A stretch of 19,882 nt of DNA, taken from the NCBI GenBank assembly GCA_003508005.1, contig DNUE01000037.1:1-19882 (forward strand), given 5' to 3'. Every line of letters begins with the position of its first letter. Within the stretch, counting starts at the first letter, position 1. Below are positions 1-6,908 of this stretch, in pieces. This DNA comes from Desulfobulbaceae bacterium (GTDB lineage Bacteria > Desulfobacterota > Desulfobulbia > Desulfobulbales > Desulfobulbaceae). The translations under genes were made by a program, and so were the position numbers. The notes beneath the pieces are model-generated. The model was not told where the DNA came from and did no database searches. It was given only the letters and a program-made list of their open reading frames with translations.

Positions 1-755
1 TCGACGATGATCTTGCGCCCGGTCACCCCGCAGTCGCCAACCGGACCGCCAATGACGAACCGGCCGGTGGGATTGATGAAATATTTTGTTTTGGCATCCA
101 ACATCTCCGCGGGCAGGATGGGCTTGATAATTTCCTCCATCACCGCTTCCTTCAGATCCTCGTAACTGACATCAGGGCTGTGCTGGGTGGAAAGCACCAC
201 CGCCTCGATACGCTTCGGCTTCTTGTCCAGATACTCGATGGTGACCTGGCTCTTGGCATCGGGCCGCAGCCAGGGCAGCAGGCCGGCCTTGCGCACCTCG
301 GCCTGCCGCTTCATCAGCCGGTGGGCATAGGTGATAGGCATGGGCATGAGCACCCTGGTTTCGGTGCAGGCATAGCCGAACATCAACCCCTGGTCCCCGG
401 CGCCCTGGTCCAGATCAAGCCCCTTGCCCTCGTCCACGCCCTGGGCGATATCCGGGGACTGCTTGTCAATGGAGGTGAGCACGGCGCAGGACTGCCAGTC
501 AAAGCCCATGTCCGAGGAATTGTAGCCGATCTCCCGGATGGTCTGCCGGACAATATTCGGCATGTCAACCCAGGCAGAGGTGGTGATCTCGCCGGCGATA
601 ATGGCCATGCCGGTGGTGACCAGGCTCTCGCAGGCCACGCGAGCCTTCTTGTCCTGGGTCAGGATGGCATCGAGCACCGCGTCGGAAATCTGGTCGGCCA
701 CCTTGTCCGGATGGCCTTCGGAAACGGATTCTGAGGTAAAAAGATGGGTTGCCAT
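1..755 (-). CDS. metK: S-adenosylmethionine synthetase (partial, C-terminal part outside window)
   Basis: MetK makes S-adenosylmethionine from methionine and ATP in the cytoplasm. About 251 codons are visible, where the family has about 390, because the gene runs off the left edge. The N-terminus carries the family hallmark GHPDK (residues 14-18), and the ATP-binding GAGDQG...MFGYA segment lies at about 118-128. The visible end reads GGPVGDCGVTGRKIIVD, also strongly conserved. The ATG at 755 has a good ribosome site (AGGAG) about five bases upstream. The methyltransferase/MTHFR fusion gene ends 23 bases before this start on the same strand, so the two are probably one transcript: the upstream enzyme makes methionine and MetK activates it. 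Identification is certain from sequence. Confidence 0.97.
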   Translation of the reverse strand, partial: MATHLFTSESVSEGHPDKVADQISDAVLDAILTQDKKARVACESLVTTGMAIIAGEITTSAWVDMPNIVRQTIREIGYNSSDMGFDWQSCAVLTSIDKQSPDIAQGVDEGKGLDLDQGAGDQGLMFGYACTETRVLMPMPITYAHRLMKRQAEVRKAGLLPWLRPDAKSQVTIEYLDKKPKRIEAVVLSTQHSPDVSYEDLKEAVMEEIIKPILPAEMLDAKTKYFINPTGRFVIGGPVGDCGVTGRKIIV

Positions 756-778
756 GTTTTTCTCCTGTTAATAAAAAT

Positions 779-2677
779 TCAGTGCGTAGAATGTGTTGTG
801 CGCAACCGGTCGGCCCGGCCGCTGCCCTGCCAGTTGCCGGCGCGGACCTGCCGGACGAACTCCAGGGCGATCTCCCACTTGTTCAGCGGGCTGATAAAAT
901 ACAGCCCGTCCACAACCGGGGCAATCGTCTCCACCAGTTGCCGGGTATAGTCCAGGGCCGCTTTCCGCTGGTCTGAAACCTGCTCGAAGGCGGCCAGCTG
1001 CCGGCGCAGTTCCAGGGGTACGGTAATGCCGGGCACCTCGTTATGCAGAAACTCGGCGTTGCGCGCCGAAATGACCGGAAAGATACCCGGAAAAATCAGA
1101 ATGTCAATATGCCGGGTCTTCGCCATCATCTCCTCCACGGCCTCCCGGGTGAACAGGGGCTGGGTCATGGCAAAGCGGGCGCCCAGTTCGGCCTTTTTTT
1201 CCAGGCGCTGGATCTGCAGCCCCGGGCTCTCAGCCCGGAAACTGAAGGCGGCGCCCACGGAAAAATTGGTCCGCTGCTTGATGGAGCGGCCGGCAAGGTT
1301 CAGGCCGTTGTTCAGATTGCGCAGCATCCGCAACAGCCCATAGGAGCGCAGGTCAAACACCCCGCTCACCCCCGGCTGATCAGTGGCGCTGGCTGAATCG
1401 CCGCTGACCGCAAGCACGGCCTCGATCCCCAGCAGGTGCGCCTCCATCATCCTGGACTGCAAGCCGAGCGCATTCAGGTCCCGGCCAGTCTGATGGATAA
1501 TCGTCTGGATACCGGCCTGCCTCCGCATCAGGGTGGCCACCCCCAGGTTGCCGGTACGCAGGATGGCCAGGGGATTTTCGCCCAGGGAAATGGCGTCCGC
1601 ACCGGCCCGGGCCAGTTCGCCTGCACCGGCGAGAACAGGTTCCACGTCCAGGTGGGTGGGTGGATCGAGTTCCACGATGATTGGCAGCCGTCCTGGCTGA
1701 AGGCTGGAGAGAAACCCGCCAGGCCGGTCCTCCACCTCCTTTCTGGGCACACTTTCCTGAGGTTCAGCCTGGCTCTCGCCCCTGATCCGCACCGGCCGAA
1801 TCTTGAGCCGAGAGCGGAACTCCTGGATATGGGCCGGATTGGTGCCGCAGCAGCCACCGATCAGGTGCACCCCATACTTGATCATCTCCCCTGCCCTGGC
1901 GGCCATATAGGCTGGCTGGGCCGGATAGATCATGCGGTCGCCGTCCATCTCCGGCATGCCTGCATTGGGAAAGGCCGAGAGCAGGATGCCCTCCCGGGCC
2001 AGCGGCATCATCAGCGCCACCGCGGTCACCATCGCATCTATGCCCCGGCCGCAGTTGGTGCCCACCACGTCGGCCCCGGCCTCGGCCATGGCTCTGCCGC
2101 AACTGAAGGCATCCTTGCCCCGGACCGTCGTCCCCCGGGCCGGAAAGACCATCTGCGCTACCAGGGGCATGGTCGGCGCCACCACCCGGGCAGCCTGGAT
2201 GGCAAGCAGGATCTCCTGGAGGCTGGTGAAGGTCTCGACGATCAGCAGATCGACCCCGCCCTCGACCAGGCCGGCCGTCTGCTCCTGAAAGGCCTGGCTG
2301 ATATCTTCTGCTGAGAACTCTTCCTCGTCCAGGGGAAAATTGATCCCGGAAGGGCCGAGGGACCCGGCCACATAGACCTGGTGGCCTGCGGCCTTGACCG
2401 CGATGGCTGCGCCGGCACGATTGATCTCCCGCACCTGCTCCTCGGCCCCCACCTCGCGGAGCTTGAACAGATTGGCGCCGAAGGTGTTGGTTTCGATGAG
2501 CTGGCTGCCGGCCCGGATATACTCCTCATGGACGCTGAAAACCAGTTCAGCGGACTGCAGGTTCAGCAGATCGAGGTTGCGGCCCCGCTCAACCCCCTTT
2601 TCATAGAGGAAGGAACCGAGAGCCCCGTCGGCCAGGACCACATGTTCGCGCAGGTATTCCAAGAAGGGCGGCTTCAT
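779..2677 (-). CDS. Bifunctional homocysteine S-methyltransferase / 5,10-methylenetetrahydrofolate reductase
   Basis: A 632-residue fusion. Residues 1 to about 290 form a homocysteine S-methyltransferase barrel with the zinc-binding cysteines Cys209 (in GTNCGRG) and Cys276-Cys277 (in GGCCGTNPAHI). Residues about 330-610 form a MetF-type flavin barrel that reduces methylene-THF to methyl-THF; the segment VELDPP contains the likely catalytic Glu336. The linker (about 295-325) is charged and proline-rich. The arrangement matches the YitJ-type fusions of Bacillus. No cobalamin-binding or activation domain of MetH follows, so methyl transfer from methyl-THF would need another partner or a different methyl donor (inference). 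It starts at ATG 2677 with an AAGGG-like site upstream, and is followed 23 bases on by metK, forming a methionine/SAM operon. The first part of its leader is GC-rich and can fold. Confidence 0.93.
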   Translation of the reverse strand: MKPPFLEYLREHVVLADGALGSFLYEKGVERGRNLDLLNLQSAELVFSVHEEYIRAGSQLIETNTFGANLFKLREVGAEEQVREINRAGAAIAVKAAGHQVYVAGSLGPSGINFPLDEEEFSAEDISQAFQEQTAGLVEGGVDLLIVETFTSLQEILLAIQAARVVAPTMPLVAQMVFPARGTTVRGKDAFSCGRAMAEAGADVVGTNCGRGIDAMVTAVALMMPLAREGILLSAFPNAGMPEMDGDRMIYPAQPAYMAARAGEMIKYGVHLIGGCCGTNPAHIQEFRSRLKIRPVRIRGESQAEPQESVPRKEVEDRPGGFLSSLQPGRLPIIVELDPPTHLDVEPVLAGAGELARAGADAISLGENPLAILRTGNLGVATLMRRQAGIQTIIHQTGRDLNALGLQSRMMEAHLLGIEAVLAVSGDSASATDQPGVSGVFDLRSYGLLRMLRNLNNGLNLAGRSIKQRTNFSVGAAFSFRAESPGLQIQRLEKKAELGARFAMTQPLFTREAVEEMMAKTRHIDILIFPGIFPVISARNAEFLHNEVPGITVPLELRRQLAAFEQVSDQRKAALDYTRQLVETIAPVVDGLYFISPLNKWEIALEFVRQVRAGNWQGSGRADRLRTTHSTH

Positions 2678-2695
2678 TGCAGCCAGCCCTTATCG

Positions 2696-2728
2696 GCAGG
2701 CCGGACCTGCGCCGGTCGGGGCGCCGAC
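2696..2728 (-). promoter_or_regulatory. GC-rich double-hairpin leader of the methyltransferase/MTHFR gene
   Basis: Two small inverted repeats lie back to back just before the start codon. One is GTCGG/CCGAC (2715-2719 with 2724-2728, 4-base loop). The other is GCAGG/CCTGC (2696-2700 with 2706-2710, 5-base loop). In the minus-strand transcript both would fold within the 50 bases before the AUG. I could not fit this to the SAM-I, SAM-II, SAH or cobalamin riboswitch consensus patterns, so a regulatory role is only a possibility suggested by the position ahead of a methionine-cycle operon. Confidence 0.25.
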
Positions 2729-2827
2729 GGCCTAAACTTGATCAAGAGCGACAAATTACAGCCAGACCCGTAAAAAGTGTACCAACTTGTCATCCGCCGC
2801 TTTGATTTCAACATATACCATTGCTTT

Positions 2828-2872
2828 CCGGCGTCGGAATCGCCCCTTTGCGATTCTGCGAATTACTCCGAC
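2828..2872 (+). repeat. Dispersed palindromic repeat, copy A
   Basis: This copy of a repeat shared with 13475-13512 and 18762-18800 begins with the CCGGCGTCGGAATC motif and contains the inverted repeat GAATCGC (2837-2843) / GCGATTC (2850-2856) with a 6-base loop. It abuts the 3' end of ilvC, whose stop codon is at 2863-2865, so the ilvC transcript would carry the hairpin directly after its stop. There is no T-run, so it is not a classical terminator. It may protect the 3' end or simply be a repeat insertion. The last bases overlap the ilvC coding end; the boundary is approximate. Confidence 0.6.
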
Positions 2873-4338
2873 AGGGAAATATCAACCGACGGCCGCATGG
2901 TGGCCACCGTCGCCAGCACTTCATGAATCATATGACTCTTAAAGGCGTCGATCAGTTTTCTGTCAGCCGCTTTTCCTCCGTCAAAATCGACCAGGGCCTG
3001 CTGCATGATGTTGTAGTCGAAGCGCGGCGCCCACTTGCGGGACCCGAGGCGGGCGGTGGTGGAGCAGTTGTCCACCATGAAGGCCACCCCCTTGAAGTGC
3101 ATGTAGGGATTCAGGGAATCCACCGCCTCGATCACCGACTCGTTGCACACCTCGCTCAGACAGTGCCCCTTCTCGATGAGCAGGTCGATCTGGGCCATCA
3201 TCACCGCGCAGTAGAGCCCGGCAGTGACCGGATTGACCTTGGGCGCACCACTGCGGGAGGCCCGCACCTTGGCGCCCACCTGCCACATCCGGGTGCCGTC
3301 GATCTTACCCATGCGGTAGCGCTCGAACCGCTTTCCGGCCATGACCACGCTGCTGATCTCGTTGCCGCTGGAAACCTCGTCGTAAATCTCCATCAGGATC
3401 TCGAAGGCCGGATGATAGGCGGCGGAATATATCCGCTCGAAGGTCGCCTTGCCCTCGGTTTCCAGGTTGTTGTACACGGCGAGGATGCCGTGATGGGAAA
3501 TGGTTTTGCTGAGCGGCCCGGTGATGTTCTCCACCGTGGCGCTAAAGGCCTCGGTCTCGGCCATGCCCTTTTCTATGACGAAATTGCGATAGAGGGCCTC
3601 GGCCAACCCGTGCACAGCGCCCAGCAGGATGCCGCGTTCGCCGAAGATGTCGCTGCGGAACTCATAGCCCAGGGTGGTCTTGAACACATAGGGTGCACCG
3701 ACGGCCACCGCCCAGCCCAGGGCCTGGTCAGTGGCCCGGCCGTCTACGTCCTGCTCCACGGCGAAGCTGCAGTTGATGCCGGCCCCGTTGACCTCCTTGC
3801 CTTGAACGTAGAGCCGGCGCACCGAAGGCCCCATGCCCTTGGGGCAGACACCGATGACATTGATGCCCGCCGGAAACTGCTCGCCCACGCTCTCCAGGTG
3901 GCCGAGAAGAAAACCGTGGGACAGCCCCAGGGTCGCTCCCTTCTTCAGCGAGGCGAACACCTGCTTATAGTTCTCGACCTGAGCCGCGTCGGAGATCAGG
4001 AGGAGAACCAAGTCGGACTCGGCAATGACCGTGTACATCTCGCCCAGGGTATTGTTCTCCTCGGTGAACCCGGACTGCCGTGCCGCCAGCATGGAGGATC
4101 TGCCGGCGCGCAGCCCGACCTTGACCCGGATATCGGTGCCGGCCAGCGAATCGCGCAGGTTCTGGGCCTGGGCCGGCCCCTGGGAGCCCCAACCGATGAC
4201 CCCGATCTGGCGTATCCCGTCAAAAGCCCTGGGAAGGAGGGCAAACTTGTCCCGGCCGCCGCGGACGATGGTTTCCCGGGTCTGGCCCAGCTGAATGGTT
4301 TCCGTTGCAAATACATTGGATGTAAACAGGGTGTCCAT
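2863..4338 (-). CDS. ilvC: Ketol-acid reductoisomerase, class II (plant-like)
   Basis: IlvC converts acetolactate and acetohydroxybutyrate to dihydroxy acids in valine, leucine and isoleucine synthesis, using NADPH and magnesium. The protein has 491 residues, the long class II size (short class I forms have about 330). The nucleotide-binding GWGSQG motif is at residues 49-54. The catalytic block contains CPKGMGPSVRRLYVQGKE and DIFGERGILLGAVHG, with the acidic metal ligands. A second, knotted C-terminal half includes SVIEAVDSLNP and STTARLGSRKWAPRFDY. The wording of these blocks is closer to the plant chloroplast enzymes I recall than to E. coli IlvC. The ATG at 4338 has an ideal GGAGG six bases upstream. 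It is preceded by a 287-base AT-rich spacer and is followed at 185 bases by the methionine-cycle fusion gene, so co-transcription is possible but not shown. Confidence 0.96.
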   Translation of the reverse strand: MDTLFTSNVFATETIQLGQTRETIVRGGRDKFALLPRAFDGIRQIGVIGWGSQGPAQAQNLRDSLAGTDIRVKVGLRAGRSSMLAARQSGFTEENNTLGEMYTVIAESDLVLLLISDAAQVENYKQVFASLKKGATLGLSHGFLLGHLESVGEQFPAGINVIGVCPKGMGPSVRRLYVQGKEVNGAGINCSFAVEQDVDGRATDQALGWAVAVGAPYVFKTTLGYEFRSDIFGERGILLGAVHGLAEALYRNFVIEKGMAETEAFSATVENITGPLSKTISHHGILAVYNNLETEGKATFERIYSAAYHPAFEILMEIYDEVSSGNEISSVVMAGKRFERYRMGKIDGTRMWQVGAKVRASRSGAPKVNPVTAGLYCAVMMAQIDLLIEKGHCLSEVCNESVIEAVDSLNPYMHFKGVAFMVDNCSTTARLGSRKWAPRFDYNIMQQALVDFDGGKAADRKLIDAFKSHMIHEVLATVATMRPSVDISLSE

Positions 4339-4625
4339 CAGAGTCCTCCACTATTGATCAATAAACGCTATCTGAGATGGATTAGCAGAAAAATGTAAAC
4401 TAATATAAATACTCAACCATCGGGACAAATTCAATAGAAATAGCAAAAAAGCCTATAGAGCCTTCGCTGAGTTAAGAATTTCTCTACCACAAGGAAATAC
4501 CAACACCTCTCCAGCTTTTTCACCTCGCTGGGAAGCAGTAAAAAAATATTCCATGATGATTTTTACCACAAAATGGTTATTTAATTTAAACTGTAAACTG
4601 CCTTTCTCAACCCGTACAGAGAGAA
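4339..4625. promoter_or_regulatory. AT-rich divergent promoter region between ilvC and the transglutaminase operon
   Basis: This spacer is far more AT-rich than its surroundings (bases 4381-4440 are 27% GC by count), as expected for a divergent promoter region. On the minus strand, TTGTCC and TATTAG stand 17 bases apart at about 4399-4427 and could be a sigma-70 promoter for ilvC, each matching four of six consensus bases. A minus-strand ORF of 33 codons (4453-4554) sits inside and could be a leader peptide or small gene. No clear attenuator hairpin was found. Nothing convincing was seen for the plus-strand promoter. Confidence 0.4.
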
Positions 4626-6107
4626 ATGCCCATCAGAATAGTCAAAACAGTGTCTGTTGTCGCCTGGTTGGTCCTGCTCGGGATTCTGGTCACCCGCGAC
4701 CTGCTGGTCCCGGAGATCGACAGCCGTGAGGTGGCCCTGCTGCAGAAGTCCAGGGAGGAGCGCTTTTACGGTGTCTGGTTCAACCAGCAGCGGATCGGCT
4801 ATGTGGCGGAGGTCCTGCGGCCGGAAGGGGAGGATCTGATCCTGGAGCAGGAGGCGCACCTCCGGCTGAACGTCATGGAAACCATCCAGCCCATTGACAT
4901 GCAGATCAGGGCAAGAATTACCGAAAACCTTCTGCTGCGGGACTTCACCTTCCGCTTTTCCTCCCCTTTCTCCACCATGCAGGCCGAGGGCGAGGTGGAA
5001 GGCAGCAGCGTCTCCTTCCGGCTGGACACCGGGCAAGCGAAGATCACCGATACCATCACCCTGCCCGAACCTCCGCTGCTGGCTGTCAACGACCGTGGCT
5101 ACCTCCTGGCCAGGCTGACCAAACCAGGACAAAAAATCAAGGTTCCCTCCTTTGACCCGGTTTCCCTCTCCGGCCGCGAATCGCTGATCACCTACCATGG
5201 TCGGGATAAAATTCTTGTCCAGAGAAGGCTCAAGGTCCTGCACCATTTCACTGAGGCGGTTGGAGGGATGCGGACCAGCTTCTGGCTGGACGACAGAGGC
5301 CGGGTGGTCAAGGAAGAATCGCCGGCTGGTTTTCAATTCGTGGCCGAACCGGAGTTCAGGGCCAAGGATATCGTCAGTTCCGGCAACGATCTGCTGAGCG
5401 CGGTGGCGGTTCCGCTCCGGGGCCCCCTGCCCGCCTCTGACGCAACGGCCGCCACCTATCGCCTCTCCCTGCCTGTGGACCTGGACCTTGGCCTGCAGGG
5501 CGGCCGCCAGACCCTGCAAGGCGACCTGCTCACCGTCACCCTGGACTCCATGCCGGACCACACCCTTGGACCGCCCGCCAGGGAGTGCGACCAGCGCGAA
5601 TTTCTTGCCCCCAGCCGCTATATCCAATCGGATCACGCGGAGATCGTCACCCAGGCCCAAAGCATTGTGGGCGCGGAAACCGATCCGGCTGTCCAGGTCC
5701 GGCTCCTCGCCGGCTGGGTCTATCAGAACCTGGAAAAACGACCGGTCATCGGCCTGCCTGACGCCCTGACCACCCTGAAGAGCAAAATGGGCGACTGCAA
5801 CGAGCACGTGTCGCTCTTCGCCGCCCTGGCCCGGAGCATCGGCATCCCGACCGCCGTTGCCACCGGCGTGACCCGCCTGGGTGATGCCATGTATTACCAT
5901 GCCTGGAACGAAGTGTGCCTGAACGGCCAGTGGTACAGTTTGGACACCACCACCGACCAGTTGCCCGCCGACCTCTTTCATATCCGCTTCGGCCGTGGCG
6001 ACCTGGACCAGCAGCTCAAGATCGGGGGGCTGCTGGGCAAACTGCAGATAGAAATTGTTCCCCATTCAATCTCGGGGTCAGAATTGCATTCTGTCCCCCA
6101 CAATTAG
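4626..6107 (+). CDS. Membrane-anchored transglutaminase-like protein
   Basis: A 493-residue protein with one hydrophobic N-terminal segment (about residues 7-24, an uncleaved anchor by its look) and a long soluble region, presumably outside the membrane. The C-terminal third is a transglutaminase-like (papain-fold) domain with a complete triad: Cys391 in GDCNEH, His425 in YYHAWNEV and Asp440 in YSLDTTT. The middle region (about 40-340) is beta-rich and I do not recognise a named domain. Such bacterial proteins are usually proteases, amidases or peptidoglycan-linked enzymes rather than cross-linkers. It heads an operon with an ABC ATPase and a permease, with the next ATG 12 bases after its stop. 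The last ten or so residues are encoded by a REP-like palindrome, so the natural C-terminus may have been altered. The start is supported by the anchor, but its ribosome site (GAGAG) is weak. Confidence 0.88.
   Translation: MPIRIVKTVSVVAWLVLLGILVTRDLLVPEIDSREVALLQKSREERFYGVWFNQQRIGYVAEVLRPEGEDLILEQEAHLRLNVMETIQPIDMQIRARITENLLLRDFTFRFSSPFSTMQAEGEVEGSSVSFRLDTGQAKITDTITLPEPPLLAVNDRGYLLARLTKPGQKIKVPSFDPVSLSGRESLITYHGRDKILVQRRLKVLHHFTEAVGGMRTSFWLDDRGRVVKEESPAGFQFVAEPEFRAKDIVSSGNDLLSAVAVPLRGPLPASDATAATYRLSLPVDLDLGLQGGRQTLQGDLLTVTLDSMPDHTLGPPARECDQREFLAPSRYIQSDHAEIVTQAQSIVGAETDPAVQVRLLAGWVYQNLEKRPVIGLPDALTTLKSKMGDCNEHVSLFAALARSIGIPTAVATGVTRLGDAMYYHAWNEVCLNGQWYSLDTTTDQLPADLFHIRFGRGDLDQQLKIGGLLGKLQIEIVPHSISGSELHSVPHN
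6074..6098. repeat. REP-like palindrome inside the end of the transglutaminase gene
   Basis: GGGG, one mismatched T, CAGAAT (6079-6084), a TGC centre, ATTCTG (6088-6093), one mismatched T, then CCCC form a near-perfect 25-base palindrome. This form, with GGGG/CCCC ends and CAGAAT/ATTCTG arms, resembles palindromes that I recall beside REP-associated tyrosine transposases in other bacteria. It encodes the last residues before the stop at 6105. It could fold in the message between the first and second genes of the operon and reduce or tune downstream expression. No transposase is present in the window. Confidence 0.6.
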
Positions 6108-6119
6108 AACAGGATGGAG

Positions 6120-6908
6120 ATGCTGAAAATCGAAAATTTGAGCAAGCGCTTCGGTCACCACCTGGCCGTGGACAATATCTCGCTGACCGTGCAGCAGGGC
6201 GAGATCTACGGATTTCTCGGGCCGAACGGCGCCGGCAAGACCACCACGATCAAGATGATCGCCGGCCTGCTGCAGCCTGACCAGGGCGCAATCTTCATCA
6301 ATGGCGCCAGCCTGGCGGAGCAACCGCTCCTGTGCAAGCAGCAGACCGGCTATGTCCCGGACCGGCCCTGGCTCTATGAAAAACTGACCGGCATGGAGTT
6401 TTTGCAGTTCATCGCCAGCCTGTACGGCGTGGCCCAGGAACGGTTCAGGACAGCGGTCACCCATTACCTGACGCTCTTCGACCTGCTGGACTGGCAGGAC
6501 CATCTGATCGAAAGCTACTCCCACGGCATGCGCCAGAAGCTGATCATGGCCTCCGTCCTCATGCAGGACCAGCCGCTCCTGGTCATCGACGAACCCATGG
6601 TCGGCCTGGACCCTAAATCCGCCCGGCTGGTCAAGGAGATCTTCAAGCAGAAGGCGCGGGCCGGCACCACCATCTTTCTCTCCACCCATTCCCTGGAAAT
6701 CGCAGAGGAACTGTGCCACCGGATCGGCATCATCATCGAGGGGCGGCTGCGGATCTCCGGCAGCATGGAAACGCTGCGGGCCGAGGCCGGCCGGCACGAT
6801 TCCGGCCTGGAGGACATCTTTCTGGAATTGACCGGCGCCTGGGAGCTGAAGGAGGTCATCGCCGCCCTCAAGGCGAACCCGGCAAAGCCGTCAGAGAAGC
6901 AGCCATGA
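6120..6908 (+). CDS. ABC transporter ATP-binding protein, EcsA-like
   Basis: This is the motor subunit of an ABC transporter, about 262 residues and complete. Counted from the ATG at 6120, Walker A is GPNGAGKTT (34-42), the signature is YSHGMRQ (about 133-139), Walker B with the catalytic glutamate is LLVIDE (153-158), and the switch histidine lies in STH (about 190). The GYVPDRPWLYEKLTG segment after Walker A and the C-terminal LEDIFLELT resemble EcsA of Bacillus, whose partner EcsB is a multi-pass permease. The substrate is unknown; the architecture suggests export. I prefer ATG 6120 (AGGA five bases upstream) over ATG 6114, where the only AGG touches the start codon. Its stop overlaps the permease start by four bases (ATGA), so the two are translationally coupled. 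Confidence 0.95.
   Translation: MLKIENLSKRFGHHLAVDNISLTVQQGEIYGFLGPNGAGKTTTIKMIAGLLQPDQGAIFINGASLAEQPLLCKQQTGYVPDRPWLYEKLTGMEFLQFIASLYGVAQERFRTAVTHYLTLFDLLDWQDHLIESYSHGMRQKLIMASVLMQDQPLLVIDEPMVGLDPKSARLVKEIFKQKARAGTTIFLSTHSLEIAEELCHRIGIIIEGRLRISGSMETLRAEAGRHDSGLEDIFLELTGAWELKEVIAALKANPAKPSEKQP

Noticed and set aside
2678..2862. SAM riboswitch before the methionine-cycle operon
   Set aside because: I compared the leader with the SAM-I core, SAM-II and SAH patterns and found no matching conserved blocks; only generic GC-rich hairpins are present.
2821..4398. Long plus-strand open frame of 525 codons opposite ilvC
   Set aside because: It is a mirror of the high-GC ilvC codons: histidine-, glycine- and leucine-rich with no recognisable domain, and ilvC is certain on the other strand.
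4441..4475. Attenuator with a T-run upstream of ilvC (GGCTCTATAGGCTTTTTT on the minus strand)
   Set aside because: There is a T-run, but the bases before it repeat directly (GGCT...GGCT) and do not pair as a stable stem.
4581..6065. 494-codon minus-strand open frame opposite the transglutaminase gene
   Set aside because: The plus strand has a full catalytic triad and operon context. The opposite frame is Gln/Gly/Val-rich and has no family motif.
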